A stretch of DNA of 64,000 bases from Bacillus sp. FJAT-22090 (GTDB lineage: Bacteria > Bacillota > Bacilli > Bacillales_A > Planococcaceae), in NCBI RefSeq assembly GCF_001278755.1, contig NZ_CP012601.1, positions 3,782,154-3,846,153 on the forward strand, written 5' to 3'. The position numbers and the translations under genes are program-made. The notes beneath the pieces were generated by a model, which had not been told where the DNA came from, searched no databases, and saw only the letters and a program-made list of their open reading frames with translations. Below, in pieces: positions 12,244 to 20,978 of this stretch (the stretch's first letter is position 1; the number at the start of each line of letters is the position of its first letter).

Positions 12244-12254
12244 GAGGAGAACTA

Positions 12255-12728
12255 ATGATTACACTTGCCAAATATGAAATAATACATCGTGCAGCATTAG
12301 AGGATTATCCGCTTTCGGAGGAGCAGTTAGGATTCACAGGACATCCCCTTGAACTATTGGAACGTAGCGAGAGCAATACCACATATACGCCAATTGTTAT
12401 AAAAGAAGATGATAGTGTGGCAGGTTTTTTTGTTTTGGATACGGGTGATGATAAATTCAACTATACCAATCACCAACAAAGCATTTTACTAAGAGGTTAT
12501 TCGATCCATCCAGCATATCAAGGAAGAGGAATTGCTAAAACATCCATGATTCTACTAACGAAATATGTAAAAGAACACTTTCCGTTAGTAGAACAGGTTG
12601 TACTTGGTGTAAATGAAGCAAATAAAGCTGCGCAATCTGTCTATTTAAAATCTGGATTTATAGATGAAGGCACACGATTTACAGGAAGGTCTGGTGTACA
12701 AATTGCGATGTGCCTACGAGTATCGTAG
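12255..12728 (+). CDS. GNAT-family N-acetyltransferase
   Basis: 157 aa with a ribosome site AGGAGG 8 bases before the ATG. The acetyl-CoA-binding motif A is IHPAYQGRGIAKTSM, matching the Q/RxxGxG/A pattern. Motif B is VNEANKAAQSVYLKSGF, the usual N...A...Y...GF ending. Substrate unknown. It follows the ABC operon closely, so it may be cotranscribed, and ends one base before the convergent lipoprotein gene. Confidence 0.88.
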   Translation: MITLAKYEIIHRAALEDYPLSEEQLGFTGHPLELLERSESNTTYTPIVIKEDDSVAGFFVLDTGDDKFNYTNHQQSILLRGYSIHPAYQGRGIAKTSMILLTKYVKEHFPLVEQVVLGVNEANKAAQSVYLKSGFIDEGTRFTGRSGVQIAMCLRVS

Positions 12729-12729
12729 A

Positions 12730-13728
12730 TTACTCAATCAATCGATAGAGCACATCGTCATCCTCTCTTGGTGACCCTCTTCCATCGGTATTATTTGTAA
12801 CAAAATAAAGGGATTCTCCGTCTGAGTAAACATCTCGAATACGACCAAAACCGGTGATAGAGCGTTCCACTTCTCCAGTGGAGACATCAATTACTTTTAT
12901 CGCTTCTCCTCGAAGGGTAGCTACATATAATTTTCCCTTATGAAAACTGATTCCTGAAGGAGCCCATGTCTCATTGGCACCGGAAGTGACGATAGGTGTA
13001 ACATAACCATTTCTCCTTTCCGTGCCTTCTATAATGGGATAGCCATAATTTTTTCCTTGCTCGATTAAATTGACTTCATCATTAGCTGATTGTCCATGTT
13101 CGGCTTCATAAAGCTTTCCTTCTTTATCCCATGCCAATCCTTGTGGATTCCGATGACCTGTAGTATAAATCTCAAAAGTGCCATCTTCTTTCATTCGGAC
13201 TATTTTTCCATTAAGGGAAGATGGGTCTTGGGCATTCTGGGGAATTCCAGCATCTCCAATAGTGATATAAAGAAGTCCATCTGGTCCGATTTCTAATCGA
13301 CCTCCGTGATGGATGTTGCCAGTCGGGATACCGTCTAAATGAATAGCAGTCTCTCTCCACATGTCGTTTTCTAATTTAATGGTTACTACTCGATTGAAGG
13401 ATTCCTCATTTTCATCATACGTATAATAAGCATAGGCTTCTAGTGAATCTATAAAATCGTTTTTTAATACAAAACCAAGTAAACCCGCTTCGGATGCGTC
13501 AGACAAATTATCTGAAAGCACCACTTCTTCATGCGTAACATTGCCATCACTTGTCACTTTTGCAATCGTACCTACACGTTCGGAAATATAAAAAATATTT
13601 TCATGCTGGTTGATCGCCCATGGAATATCTAAGTTTGTTGCCACTTTCTCCGCAATAATTTCTCCATCTGAACTGGGTTCATTTGTACAACCAAATAAAA
13701 TGAGTGATAAGAGTATTAGTCTCTTCAA
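12730..13728 (-). CDS. PQQ-type sugar (glucose/sorbosone) dehydrogenase-like lipoprotein
   Basis: 332 aa. Lipoprotein signal with lipobox LFGC, so surface-anchored. Beta-propeller family features include LDIPWAI, GIPTGNIHHGGRLEIGPDGLLYITIGD, YTTGHRNPQGLAWD, and EAEHGQSANDEVNLIEQGKNYGYP, the conserved blocks of soluble aldose dehydrogenases (YliI/Asd type). Such enzymes oxidise aldoses with PQQ, but Bacillota relatives often lack known activity and no PQQ synthesis genes are visible here. Function by family only. Confidence 0.82.
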   Translation of the reverse strand: MKRLILLSLILFGCTNEPSSDGEIIAEKVATNLDIPWAINQHENIFYISERVGTIAKVTSDGNVTHEEVVLSDNLSDASEAGLLGFVLKNDFIDSLEAYAYYTYDENEESFNRVVTIKLENDMWRETAIHLDGIPTGNIHHGGRLEIGPDGLLYITIGDAGIPQNAQDPSSLNGKIVRMKEDGTFEIYTTGHRNPQGLAWDKEGKLYEAEHGQSANDEVNLIEQGKNYGYPIIEGTERRNGYVTPIVTSGANETWAPSGISFHKGKLYVATLRGEAIKVIDVSTGEVERSITGFGRIRDVYSDGESLYFVTNNTDGRGSPREDDDVLYRLIE

Positions 13729-13891
13729 TGGATATCCCTCCTTCTATTACTTCTTCCCTTTCCCTTATCTAATCTCCTTCAAATCTTGATAAGTTTTTCC
13801 TATGTAAATCCATAATAACTATTGAATTTACTTATCAAGAATAGAGGCGTAAGCTAACCATATGATAGAAGTTTGGAAAGAAGGATATACA

Positions 13892-14626
13892 ATGGAATTT
13901 TTTATATTTTTTTTGATTGGAATTGCAGGTAATGTAGTCGGCACATTGGTCGGTGGAGGGGGACTGATAAGCTTACCGACGATGTTACTTATGGGATTAC
14001 CAGTGCATTCGGCAATCGGTGCGAACAAGGTTTCCAATACGGTCAGTTCTCTCTCAAGCTTTCTTGTTATCTTTAAGGAAAAAGAAGTTTCCGTGAAAGA
14101 AGTACTGTCGGTCCTTGTGTTTTGTTTAGGAGGAGGTATTTTAGGTGGACTAATTGCGTCCTTATTAAGCGGAAGTACACTGACCATCATTGCCATCATT
14201 TTGTTAAGCTTTGCGTTTGTAACTTCCTTCATGGGAAAAGGTAATTTTGATGGGACGGAACAATTTAATGTTAATAAGAGAACAGGACCTGCACTGCTCG
14301 GTATAGGCATGTACGACGGAATGTTTGGTCCAGGGAGCAGCACACTTGCAATGTACTTATATGCAAGCCAAAAAATTGCATATATACGAGCAATCGGCTT
14401 ATCTAGAATTGGAGTTTTTGCGAGTTGCTTTGGATCAGCCATTACGTATATCTCAACTGGTAAAATCATTTGGCCACTTACATTAGCATTAATGCTTGGA
14501 GCAATTGTAGGTGCTCAGGTTGGAGTAAGAATAGCTCGCAAATTAAAAACCGAGCATGTGAAACCACTTCTTAGACTAGTAACAGTTCTTTTAATCGTGC
14601 AAATTATGGTTGATTATTTTAAATAG
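13892..14626 (+). CDS. TauE/SafE-family membrane permease
   Basis: 244 aa from the ATG encoding MEFFIFFL (AGAAGGA site 6-7 bases upstream); a start 30 bases earlier lacks one. About eight membrane segments with the family's glycine-rich repeats (GNVVGTLVGGGGLISLPTML and GMYDGMFGPGSS). Family members export sulfite, sulfoacetate or other small anions. It lies 13 bases ahead of a 2-hydroxyacid dehydrogenase with no terminator, so it may export or import an organic acid linked to that enzyme (inference). Confidence 0.88.
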   Translation: MEFFIFFLIGIAGNVVGTLVGGGGLISLPTMLLMGLPVHSAIGANKVSNTVSSLSSFLVIFKEKEVSVKEVLSVLVFCLGGGILGGLIASLLSGSTLTIIAIILLSFAFVTSFMGKGNFDGTEQFNVNKRTGPALLGIGMYDGMFGPGSSTLAMYLYASQKIAYIRAIGLSRIGVFASCFGSAITYISTGKIIWPLTLALMLGAIVGAQVGVRIARKLKTEHVKPLLRLVTVLLIVQIMVDYFK

Positions 14627-14639
14627 TGGGGGAGAATAA

Positions 14640-15599
14640 ATGAAATTGCGTTGTGCTATTCTAGATGATTATCAAAATGTTGCCCTTAAGATGGCAGACT
14701 GGTCCAATATTTTAGATGAGGTAGAGGTAAAATCTTTTCAAAATCATTTTGAAAAAGAAGAAGAACTCATTCATGCAATAAATGACTTTGAAATAGTAGT
14801 AATCATGCGTGAGCGTACACCATTTACTGCATCTTTGTTTGAAAAGCTACCAAAACTAAAATTACTCATCACATCAGGCATGAGAAATGCTTCTATTGAC
14901 CTTCCGGCTGCAACAAAACATGGAGTAACGGTATGTGGAACAGCAAGCATGTCTGAGCCTCCAACTGAACTGACTTGGGCTCTTATCTTAAATCTTGCTC
15001 GCCAAATTACAAAAGAAAATAATGAATTTCGAAATGATGGACCTTGGCAGAGTACGGTAGGGTCCGATTTATATGGAAAACGTCTTGGGATTCTTGGACT
15101 TGGAAAAATAGGTAGTAAGATGGCAATGATTGCGCAAGCATTCGGTATGGAAGTTATAGCGTGGAGTCAAAACTTAAAGAAAGAACAAACAGACAAACTT
15201 GGTGTACAACTTGCAACTTCAAAGGAGGAGTTACTTGAAACGAGTGACTTTGTTTCCATTCATCTTGTACTAAGTGATCGAACAAGAGGTTTGATTGGTG
15301 AGAAAGAATTGAAGCTGATGAAACCATCCGCTTATCTTGTTAATACTTCTCGCGCAGCTATCGCTGACCAAGATGCACTCATCCATGCTTTACGAGAAAA
15401 CTGGATCGCAGGAGCAGGGATAGATGTATTTGACACCGAGCCACTTCCAATAAGTCATCCATTCCGCGCTCTACCAAATGTGCTTGCAACACCCCATCTA
15501 GGTTATGTAAGCGAAAGAAATTACAGCACTTATTTTCAGGAAACAGTAGAGGATATACAGGCGTACTTGAATGGAGAAGTTATTCGTCTGTTGAATTAA
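14640..15599 (+). CDS. D-2-hydroxyacid dehydrogenase family protein
   Basis: 319 aa. NAD-binding Rossmann motif GLGKIGSKMA (about residues 153-162), preceded by LTWALILNLARQI. Catalytic region features are LVNTSRAAIAD with conserved Arg, DVFDTEPLP with Glu, and TPHLGYV with His, as in the SerA/lactate/glyoxylate reductase superfamily. Substrate not determinable. Ribosome site GGGGGAG before the ATG. Likely cotranscribed with the TauE/SafE permease. Confidence 0.9.
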   Translation: MKLRCAILDDYQNVALKMADWSNILDEVEVKSFQNHFEKEEELIHAINDFEIVVIMRERTPFTASLFEKLPKLKLLITSGMRNASIDLPAATKHGVTVCGTASMSEPPTELTWALILNLARQITKENNEFRNDGPWQSTVGSDLYGKRLGILGLGKIGSKMAMIAQAFGMEVIAWSQNLKKEQTDKLGVQLATSKEELLETSDFVSIHLVLSDRTRGLIGEKELKLMKPSAYLVNTSRAAIADQDALIHALRENWIAGAGIDVFDTEPLPISHPFRALPNVLATPHLGYVSERNYSTYFQETVEDIQAYLNGEVIRLLN

Positions 15600-15603
15600 A
15601 TAA

Positions 15604-15650
15604 GAAAAAAGCTGTCCATTGAGTTTATTACTCCAATAGACAGCTTTTTC
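15604..15650. terminator. Bidirectional terminator
   Basis: AAAAAAGCTGTC and GACAGCTTTTT arms around a partly paired middle. A-run on the left and T-run on the right serve both convergent genes. Confidence 0.88.
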
Positions 15651-15653
15651 ACT

Positions 15654-17816
15654 TTATTTCAATTCAGCCAACATCTCACCAAGTTCTCTTACACTAGCAG
15701 TTTCATCGGAAACGGTTGTTTTTAATAGTTCCTTTTGTCTTTCTAATGTTTCATTCAATGTTTTAATCTCTGCAGACACATCCGCATCAGATTGATCTCT
15801 TTTTTCTTTTAGTGATTTAATTGTATCAAATAGGTCTTCGTGTCCTACGATTCTGCCTTCACCCCACATCAGTTTTTCCTTAGGAGCTTCAAGCACATAG
15901 TCCGTGAAATAATCGAATACTTCTTTTTCAAAATCATATGCGTACCAGTTATTATCGATTGCCCATAGGTACTCGTCCAGTGGGGTAGCAATATCACCTT
16001 GGTTTAATGCATCGATGGACAATGATAAATTATCAATATTATTTTGTGCATGTTCGTGTGGGAATATTAGAACGTCCTCCCAAGTTAAACGGGTGAAATT
16101 ATCCTCCGCATATTTAAATGCAGCAAGTAAGCCACTGTTCAACTCACGGCTTTCATCGTAAAGCTTTTTAGCTGTTTCAGAGTCACCTTCTGTTAACGCT
16201 GTTAGATAATCTTCATTAATCTTTGCTACCTTCGCATTTACTTCTTCTGTAATTGCTAGAGTAGTATCAATTTCTGCAACAAGCTCGTCCGAAGAAACAG
16301 AAGCTTTTTCAAATGTTTCTGCATTGATTTTTTCTTTTAATGCTTGTAATCGATTTGTGAAGTCTAGTGGTACGACTGCAGTTTGATCATAATGCATAGT
16401 GAGTAAACCATATAAATTTAAGTGGAATTTAAAAGCATCCTCATTATACGTTTCTTCACTGTCAAATTGAGAGTGATAATGTGAACGCATGAAATCACTA
16501 TCTTGGAAATCATTACGCAGTGCGGGAACCCCAGCAATGCCAAATGAAAAGTCATCAGACCAAGTACGTAGTGGGGATACGACGGAAATACCATCTTTAT
16601 ATACACCATCTACAGCTGGAACTGTCTCCACAAATCTCGTTAAATAGTTATCTAACTCATATACAGAGCGGATTTCATCTTGGGTAGTATGTTCATAAGC
16701 GGGAAGCTCAAAGTTCATATTAGCAAATGCTTTTCCAACCCATTCAGGATGGATGTTGAAGATTTGATTGTATGCTCCTGTTGACCAGTCATAACGAGAG
16801 TTGGAAACGCCCCATTCTTCAGCAGCAAGTGCATTGAAAATAATCGTTTTTTCTGGTTTGTAGCCGCTATCAACTAAACCTTTCGCAACACCCATCATTA
16901 AACCGATTGCGGCATTGTCATCCTGGAATCCAGTAAAATAAGAATCATAATGTGCAGATAGAATAATATAAGACTCAGGATCTTTTCCGATGATTTTACC
17001 GTAATAGTTATATGATTTCCCATCCATTTTCACGGTTGATTTTGCATCGAATTTAACTTTTATGGAACCATTCTCACTGGCTTCTAAGGCTTTCTTTAAA
17101 CTATTACCGTCTGTTTGGGACATAGAAAATGCAGGTGCATCATCCGGGCCACAGATATCTTGGGCATTCAAAGCATCTGGGTCCGCTTCACCGTAGCCAG
17201 CTTCTTGTACTGCAATTACTGCAGCGGCACCTTTTAAGTGTGCTTGATAGGTAGGATAATTAATCCACCATTCCTCACGCTGGTTGATGTCTATTAAAAC
17301 GAGTTTACCTTCAATATCAAGTTCAGCAAGATCTTCTGCAGTACCTTTGCCTGCATAGACGATATCCAATTCCTTCACGCCGTTAGTATCAAAGTTAACT
17401 TGGTAACCACCCAAAACAGCTAAATGCTCCTTGCCGTTTTCATCCGTGAATGTTAAATCTGCTTTCTCAAATTCCCAAGTATCTAAAGTGAATTCATCCT
17501 TGGTTACTTCGGTTAGGCCAATTTTTTTCATTTCTTCTCCAATTTTTTCACCAGTTTTTAACTCTGCCTCGGAGCCAGCAGTGCGATATCCTAGTTTTTC
17601 ATTGGTCTTAAATTCTTCTAAGCTTTTCGTGAATTCATATGCATAATCCACATCTACTGCAGATAGATAATTTTCATTTTTACCTTCCAAAGTAACATCC
17701 TTTCCTTCTTGGACAGTCTCTTCTTTCTTGTCAGAAGATTCCTCTTTAGGTGTACATGCTACGAGCGACATACCAACTAACATCGCCAAAGTAAGGCAGC
17801 TAACAAACTTTTTCAA
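15654..17816 (-). CDS. M28-family zinc aminopeptidase-type lipoprotein
   Basis: 720 aa. Signal peptide with lipobox LVAC (Cys21). A PA domain lies at about residues 150-240, inserted before the M28 catalytic region: H289-x-D291 (AHYDS), D300 in DDNA, and E333-E334 in AAEEWG. The last 200 residues are helical and Glu/Lys-rich, making it longer than minimal M28 enzymes. Predicted to release amino acids from peptides at the cell surface. A decayed copy of codons 46-95 lies about 1.0 kb away at 18651-18795. Confidence 0.9.
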   Translation of the reverse strand: MKKFVSCLTLAMLVGMSLVACTPKEESSDKKEETVQEGKDVTLEGKNENYLSAVDVDYAYEFTKSLEEFKTNEKLGYRTAGSEAELKTGEKIGEEMKKIGLTEVTKDEFTLDTWEFEKADLTFTDENGKEHLAVLGGYQVNFDTNGVKELDIVYAGKGTAEDLAELDIEGKLVLIDINQREEWWINYPTYQAHLKGAAAVIAVQEAGYGEADPDALNAQDICGPDDAPAFSMSQTDGNSLKKALEASENGSIKVKFDAKSTVKMDGKSYNYYGKIIGKDPESYIILSAHYDSYFTGFQDDNAAIGLMMGVAKGLVDSGYKPEKTIIFNALAAEEWGVSNSRYDWSTGAYNQIFNIHPEWVGKAFANMNFELPAYEHTTQDEIRSVYELDNYLTRFVETVPAVDGVYKDGISVVSPLRTWSDDFSFGIAGVPALRNDFQDSDFMRSHYHSQFDSEETYNEDAFKFHLNLYGLLTMHYDQTAVVPLDFTNRLQALKEKINAETFEKASVSSDELVAEIDTTLAITEEVNAKVAKINEDYLTALTEGDSETAKKLYDESRELNSGLLAAFKYAEDNFTRLTWEDVLIFPHEHAQNNIDNLSLSIDALNQGDIATPLDEYLWAIDNNWYAYDFEKEVFDYFTDYVLEAPKEKLMWGEGRIVGHEDLFDTIKSLKEKRDQSDADVSAEIKTLNETLERQKELLKTTVSDETASVRELGEMLAELK

Positions 17817-17933
17817 TTGATCACATTCCTTTACTAAAAATTTAAAAAATTCTTTATAGTTAAGAATTCCCTTTATTGCCCAAGCTAAACTATGATAATC
17901 TTAAATTAGTATAAAATCAAGGGGGTAAAATAA

Positions 17934-18548
17934 ATGCTAAAAAAACTCGCATCAGACGCACTAGGTTTATCGGATATTGGAATTGTTGTACCAAAAACAG
18001 AATTTGATAAAACTGAATCAGACGACTTTGTCATGCACGAATCAGGTGAAGTTATTTATTTCCTTATCAAGACAAAAGCGGATGAATATTGCTTCACAAA
18101 TAAAGCGCTTATACATGTAGATGGTCAAAACGCAATGAGCAAGAAAAGAATGCTGAGAAGATACGATTATGCCTATCACCCAATTACAGACGTAGCACTT
18201 GAAACAGCAGGAACGATTGATCTAGATGTAGAAATCAAATTCACGATTGGTAATGTCCCTTTATCAATTGATATTCATAAAAAATTCTCAACGGAAATAA
18301 AAGACTTATATAAAGTAATTCACACTATTTCTGTTGAAATGAAAGAAAACGCTAAGAAATATGATATTGCCCAAAATAGCTTAGGATACGCAGCACAATC
18401 CATCGGTAAAATTGAAAGTAGAGAAGTGACTCCTGCTGGTTCATTTGAAGAGATTACTCGCTTCGCAACAGAATGGTTACTTGATCAAAAGGATAAATAC
18501 GTTAAAAAAGATTTTGCAGACGTTTTTGAACTATATATTAATGAATAA
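17934..18548 (+). CDS. PH-domain protein, YvbH-like
   Basis: 204 aa. It opens MLKKLASDALGLSDIG and contains DDFVMHESGEVIYFLIKTKADEYCFTN, the bacterial PH-domain (bPH) family with the C-terminal oligomerisation part seen in B. subtilis YvbH. Role unknown; such proteins are cytosolic and form rings in structural-genomics work. Ribosome site AAGGGGG before the ATG. Stand-alone gene with its own terminator. Confidence 0.82.
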   Translation: MLKKLASDALGLSDIGIVVPKTEFDKTESDDFVMHESGEVIYFLIKTKADEYCFTNKALIHVDGQNAMSKKRMLRRYDYAYHPITDVALETAGTIDLDVEIKFTIGNVPLSIDIHKKFSTEIKDLYKVIHTISVEMKENAKKYDIAQNSLGYAAQSIGKIESREVTPAGSFEEITRFATEWLLDQKDKYVKKDFADVFELYINE

Positions 18549-18592
18549 AACAAGAAGAGCCTCCGATGAATGCCGGGGGCTCTTCTTGTTTT
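18546..18592 (+). terminator. Strong terminator after the YvbH-like gene
   Basis: AAAACAAGAAGAGCC and GGCTCTTCTTGTTTT arms, a 15-bp stem with a T-rich tail. A 20-bp repeat unit starts directly after it. Confidence 0.9.
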
Positions 18593-18632
18593 GACTGGAT
18601 GAATAAACTTGGGTTACTTGTAATAAAAAACG
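18593..18632 (+). repeat. Degenerate 20-bp repeat units after a terminator
   Basis: GACTGGATGAATAAACTTGG resembles the GACCGGATA-type unit and is followed by GTTACTTGTAATAAAAAACG. The same pair recurs, diverged, at 29053-29092, also straight after a terminator. Confidence 0.5.
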
Positions 18633-18650
18633 TACTTAATCAACTATCCT

Positions 18651-18795
18651 TCTTCAATTTTTTCAACAGTTTTTAACTCTGCCTCGGAGCCAGCGTGCGA
18701 GATCCTAGTTATTCATTGGTCTTAAATTCTTCTAAGCCTTTCGTGAATTCATATGCATAATCCACATCTACTGCATATAGATAATTTTCATTTTT
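18651..18795 (-). pseudogene. Fragment copy of the M28 peptidase gene
   Basis: About 145 bases closely match 17534-17681 (codons about 46-95 of the M28 lipoprotein) in the same orientation, with a few substitutions and small deletions that break the frame. Nothing of the rest of the gene is present. Either side looks unrelated: a repeat and terminator on the left, the RpiR gene on the right. It is a duplication scar or the remains of a second M28 gene. This fragment accounts for most of the 364-base gap before the RpiR gene. Confidence 0.85.
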
Positions 18796-18912
18796 GATTG
18801 AGAACATAATTGTTAAGTTGTGAATCTTCAGATAAAATGGTATGATAATAAAGGGAAACCTTATTTAATTTATAAAATAAAAGGAAATCCTTCAAAAAGG
18901 AGAACATCTAAT

Positions 18913-19755
18913 ATGTATGACTATGAAATTAGAGTAAAAGAACACTTCAATACTCTTTCGAACAGTTTGAAGAAAGTAGCTGAACTATTAAAAGAGCACC
19001 CCTTCGTTTTTGCTTCTAACTCTGCTGAAAAGATTGGGAAAATAATAGGAGTAAGTGAAACGAGTGTAATAAGACTGGCATATTCTTTAGGTTATAAAAG
19101 CTTTTTAGAATTACAAAAGGAGGTCAGATCTTCAGTATTTGAACTGAAATCTACCATATTGGATTATGAATCAGATATGCTAGATACACCTGAGGAGTCT
19201 ACAATTTTTGAACAAGTAATGCTTAGGGATCAAGTAAATATTAAAAGAACCACTCAATCTATTCAAAAATCTGATTTTGATGAAGCTATTAATAAAATCT
19301 ATAATGCAAAACAAATAGTGGTAGTTGGAAACGGGGCGTCTTATGGTTTAGCTCACTGGTTTTGCTTCACCTTAAATACAATAAGAGGTAATAGTAAATT
19401 AATTAACTTAAATATGGATGATTACTTTTCTTTACAGAAACTAGATGAAGAGTGTGTATTAATTGCGTTTTCATTTAGTAGATACATGGTCCAAACATTA
19501 CATGTGGCGGAAGAGTTAAAAAGGAAAAATGTATTTGTAATTGGCATCACTGATTCTGAAATTTCCCCAATCTCAGAGCATACAAGTTTACTGTTCTCAA
19601 CTAAACTTGCCTATATGTCCACATTAGATTCTGCTCCGGTTGTAACTTCTTTTTTAAATGCACTCTTAGCAGGGGTAATCTTAAAGGATTCTGATAAATA
19701 TAAAAGGCAAAGGGCCTCTTATGAACAAACATATAGTAAATTGTTTTTTAATTAA
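18913..19755 (+). CDS. MurR/RpiR-family regulator
   Basis: 280 aa from the ATG encoding MYDYE, with AAGGAGA 9-10 bases upstream; an earlier in-frame ATG at 18820 has no site. N-terminal RpiR helix-turn-helix (NSAEKIGKIIGVSETSVIRLAYSLGYKSFLELQ, about residues 33-65) and C-terminal SIS domain (VVGNGASYGLAHWF; FSFSRYMVQTLHVAEELKRKNVFVIGITDSEISPI). RpiR proteins usually sense phosphosugars, but some control peptide or amino-acid genes. It directly precedes an M20 hydrolase (17-base gap) and probably controls that gene and the facing transporter operon. Confidence 0.88.
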   Translation: MYDYEIRVKEHFNTLSNSLKKVAELLKEHPFVFASNSAEKIGKIIGVSETSVIRLAYSLGYKSFLELQKEVRSSVFELKSTILDYESDMLDTPEESTIFEQVMLRDQVNIKRTTQSIQKSDFDEAINKIYNAKQIVVVGNGASYGLAHWFCFTLNTIRGNSKLINLNMDDYFSLQKLDEECVLIAFSFSRYMVQTLHVAEELKRKNVFVIGITDSEISPISEHTSLLFSTKLAYMSTLDSAPVVTSFLNALLAGVILKDSDKYKRQRASYEQTYSKLFFN

Positions 19756-19772
19756 TAAAAGGAGGATTTACA

Positions 19773-20888
19773 TTGATTAGCACTATTGAGGTAGAGAATG
19801 ATCTGAAAGAAATTTTCGCACATTTACATGAACATCCGGAAACTAGTTGGAATGAAGTTCAGACTACAAAGTATATTAAAGATTTACTTGAAAAGGAAGG
19901 TTGTCGAGTCACTAGCTTTAGTGATTGTACTGGACTATTTGCAGATATAGGGACAAGGAAGCCAGTAGTTGCAATTAGAGCAGATATGGACGCACTTTGG
20001 CAAGAAGTAGATGGTGTCTTTAGAGCAAATCATTCGTGTGGACATGATGCTCACATGACAATGGTAATTGGAGCAATTCGACTTCTTTTGGCATCTAAAT
20101 TCAACGGAACAGTGCGATTTATATTTCAGCCTGCAGAAGAAAAAGGAAACGGTGCATTGAAAATGGTAGAAAAGGGAGTAATATATGATGTAGATTATCT
20201 ATTTGGTATTCACTTGAGACCTATTCAAGAGCTAAACACAGGATTTGCTACCCCTATAATTGTACATGGAGCTGGTTGTTTTATGCATGCAACCATTTCT
20301 GGAGATGACAGTCATGGTGCGAGACCTCATCTAACATCGAATGCGGTTGATATCATCACTTCTATTAATCATTTATTTAAATTTATAAATGTAGATCCGC
20401 AAGTTCCCTCATCTATTAAAATAACATCCATACAAGCCGGAGGGGATAATAAAAATATTATACCTGGAAATGGAAGTTTTAGTGTTGATATGAGAGCACA
20501 AAATAATGAAACAATGAGTCTTTTGAAAGAGAAAGCACTCAAGATAATTGAAGACGTTCAACATTTATATAATACGAAAATTGATTATTATTTTGAGTCA
20601 GAATTACCTGCGGCTATAGTAAATGATGAAGCACAAGAAATAATGAGAAAAGCGATTATTAAGGTAATAGGAATAGAAAAATGCACTAAACCACTTATAA
20701 CTTCTGGTGGGGATGATTTTCATTTTTATACAATTAAGAAACCAGAATTGAAAGCGACCATGATAGGACTAGGTTGTGATTTATCCCCAGGATTGCATCA
20801 CCCTAAAATGTCATTTAACCATGATATGCTATTTACAGGTTCAGAGATTTTAAAGGAAGCAGTACTTATAGCTTTAGAAAATAACTAA
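19773..20888 (+). CDS. M20-family amidohydrolase/deacylase
   Basis: 371 aa from TTG, 7 bases after AAAGGAGG. M20D features are AIRADMDALWQ, CGHDAH (metal ligands), FQPAEEKGNGA (catalytic and metal Glu), and GLHHPKMSF near the end. Relatives hydrolyse N-acyl amino acids, aminobenzoyl-glutamate or hippurate. Next to an N-acylamino-acid-racemase-like enzyme and a peptide-type transporter, an N-acyl-amino-acid or dipeptide deacylase role is the best guess. Cytosolic. Confidence 0.88.
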   Translation: MISTIEVENDLKEIFAHLHEHPETSWNEVQTTKYIKDLLEKEGCRVTSFSDCTGLFADIGTRKPVVAIRADMDALWQEVDGVFRANHSCGHDAHMTMVIGAIRLLLASKFNGTVRFIFQPAEEKGNGALKMVEKGVIYDVDYLFGIHLRPIQELNTGFATPIIVHGAGCFMHATISGDDSHGARPHLTSNAVDIITSINHLFKFINVDPQVPSSIKITSIQAGGDNKNIIPGNGSFSVDMRAQNNETMSLLKEKALKIIEDVQHLYNTKIDYYFESELPAAIVNDEAQEIMRKAIIKVIGIEKCTKPLITSGGDDFHFYTIKKPELKATMIGLGCDLSPGLHHPKMSFNHDMLFTGSEILKEAVLIALENN

Positions 20889-20932
20889 AAGGATCCTCTC
20901 ATAATCGATTTAATCGATTAAAAGAGGATTTT
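20889..20932 (+). terminator. Terminator after the M20 gene
   Basis: ATCCTCT ... AGAGGAT arms enclose the palindrome AATCGATTTAATCGATT, followed by TTTTTC. Confidence 0.8.
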
Positions 20933-20937
20933 TTCTA

Positions 20938-20974
20938 TAAAAAAAACCCGCCTAATGAATTAGGTAGGTTTCGT
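20938..20974 (-). terminator. Terminator of the racemase/ABC operon
   Basis: AACCCGCCTAAT-GA-ATTAGGTAGGTT hairpin. On the minus strand it ends in a run of T (A-run at 20938-20946 on the plus strand). Confidence 0.85.
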
Positions 20975-20978
20975 GTTA

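Noticed and set aside
13828-14469. Minus-strand open frame of 213 aa opposite the TauE/SafE gene
   Set aside because: It is low-complexity, Pro/Ser/Thr-rich antisense sequence opposite a well-supported membrane protein. The frame at 53764-54408 opposite the PfkB kinase was rejected for the same reason.
18651-18795. Second functional M28 peptidase
   Set aside because: Only about 50 codons are present, and small deletions break the frame.
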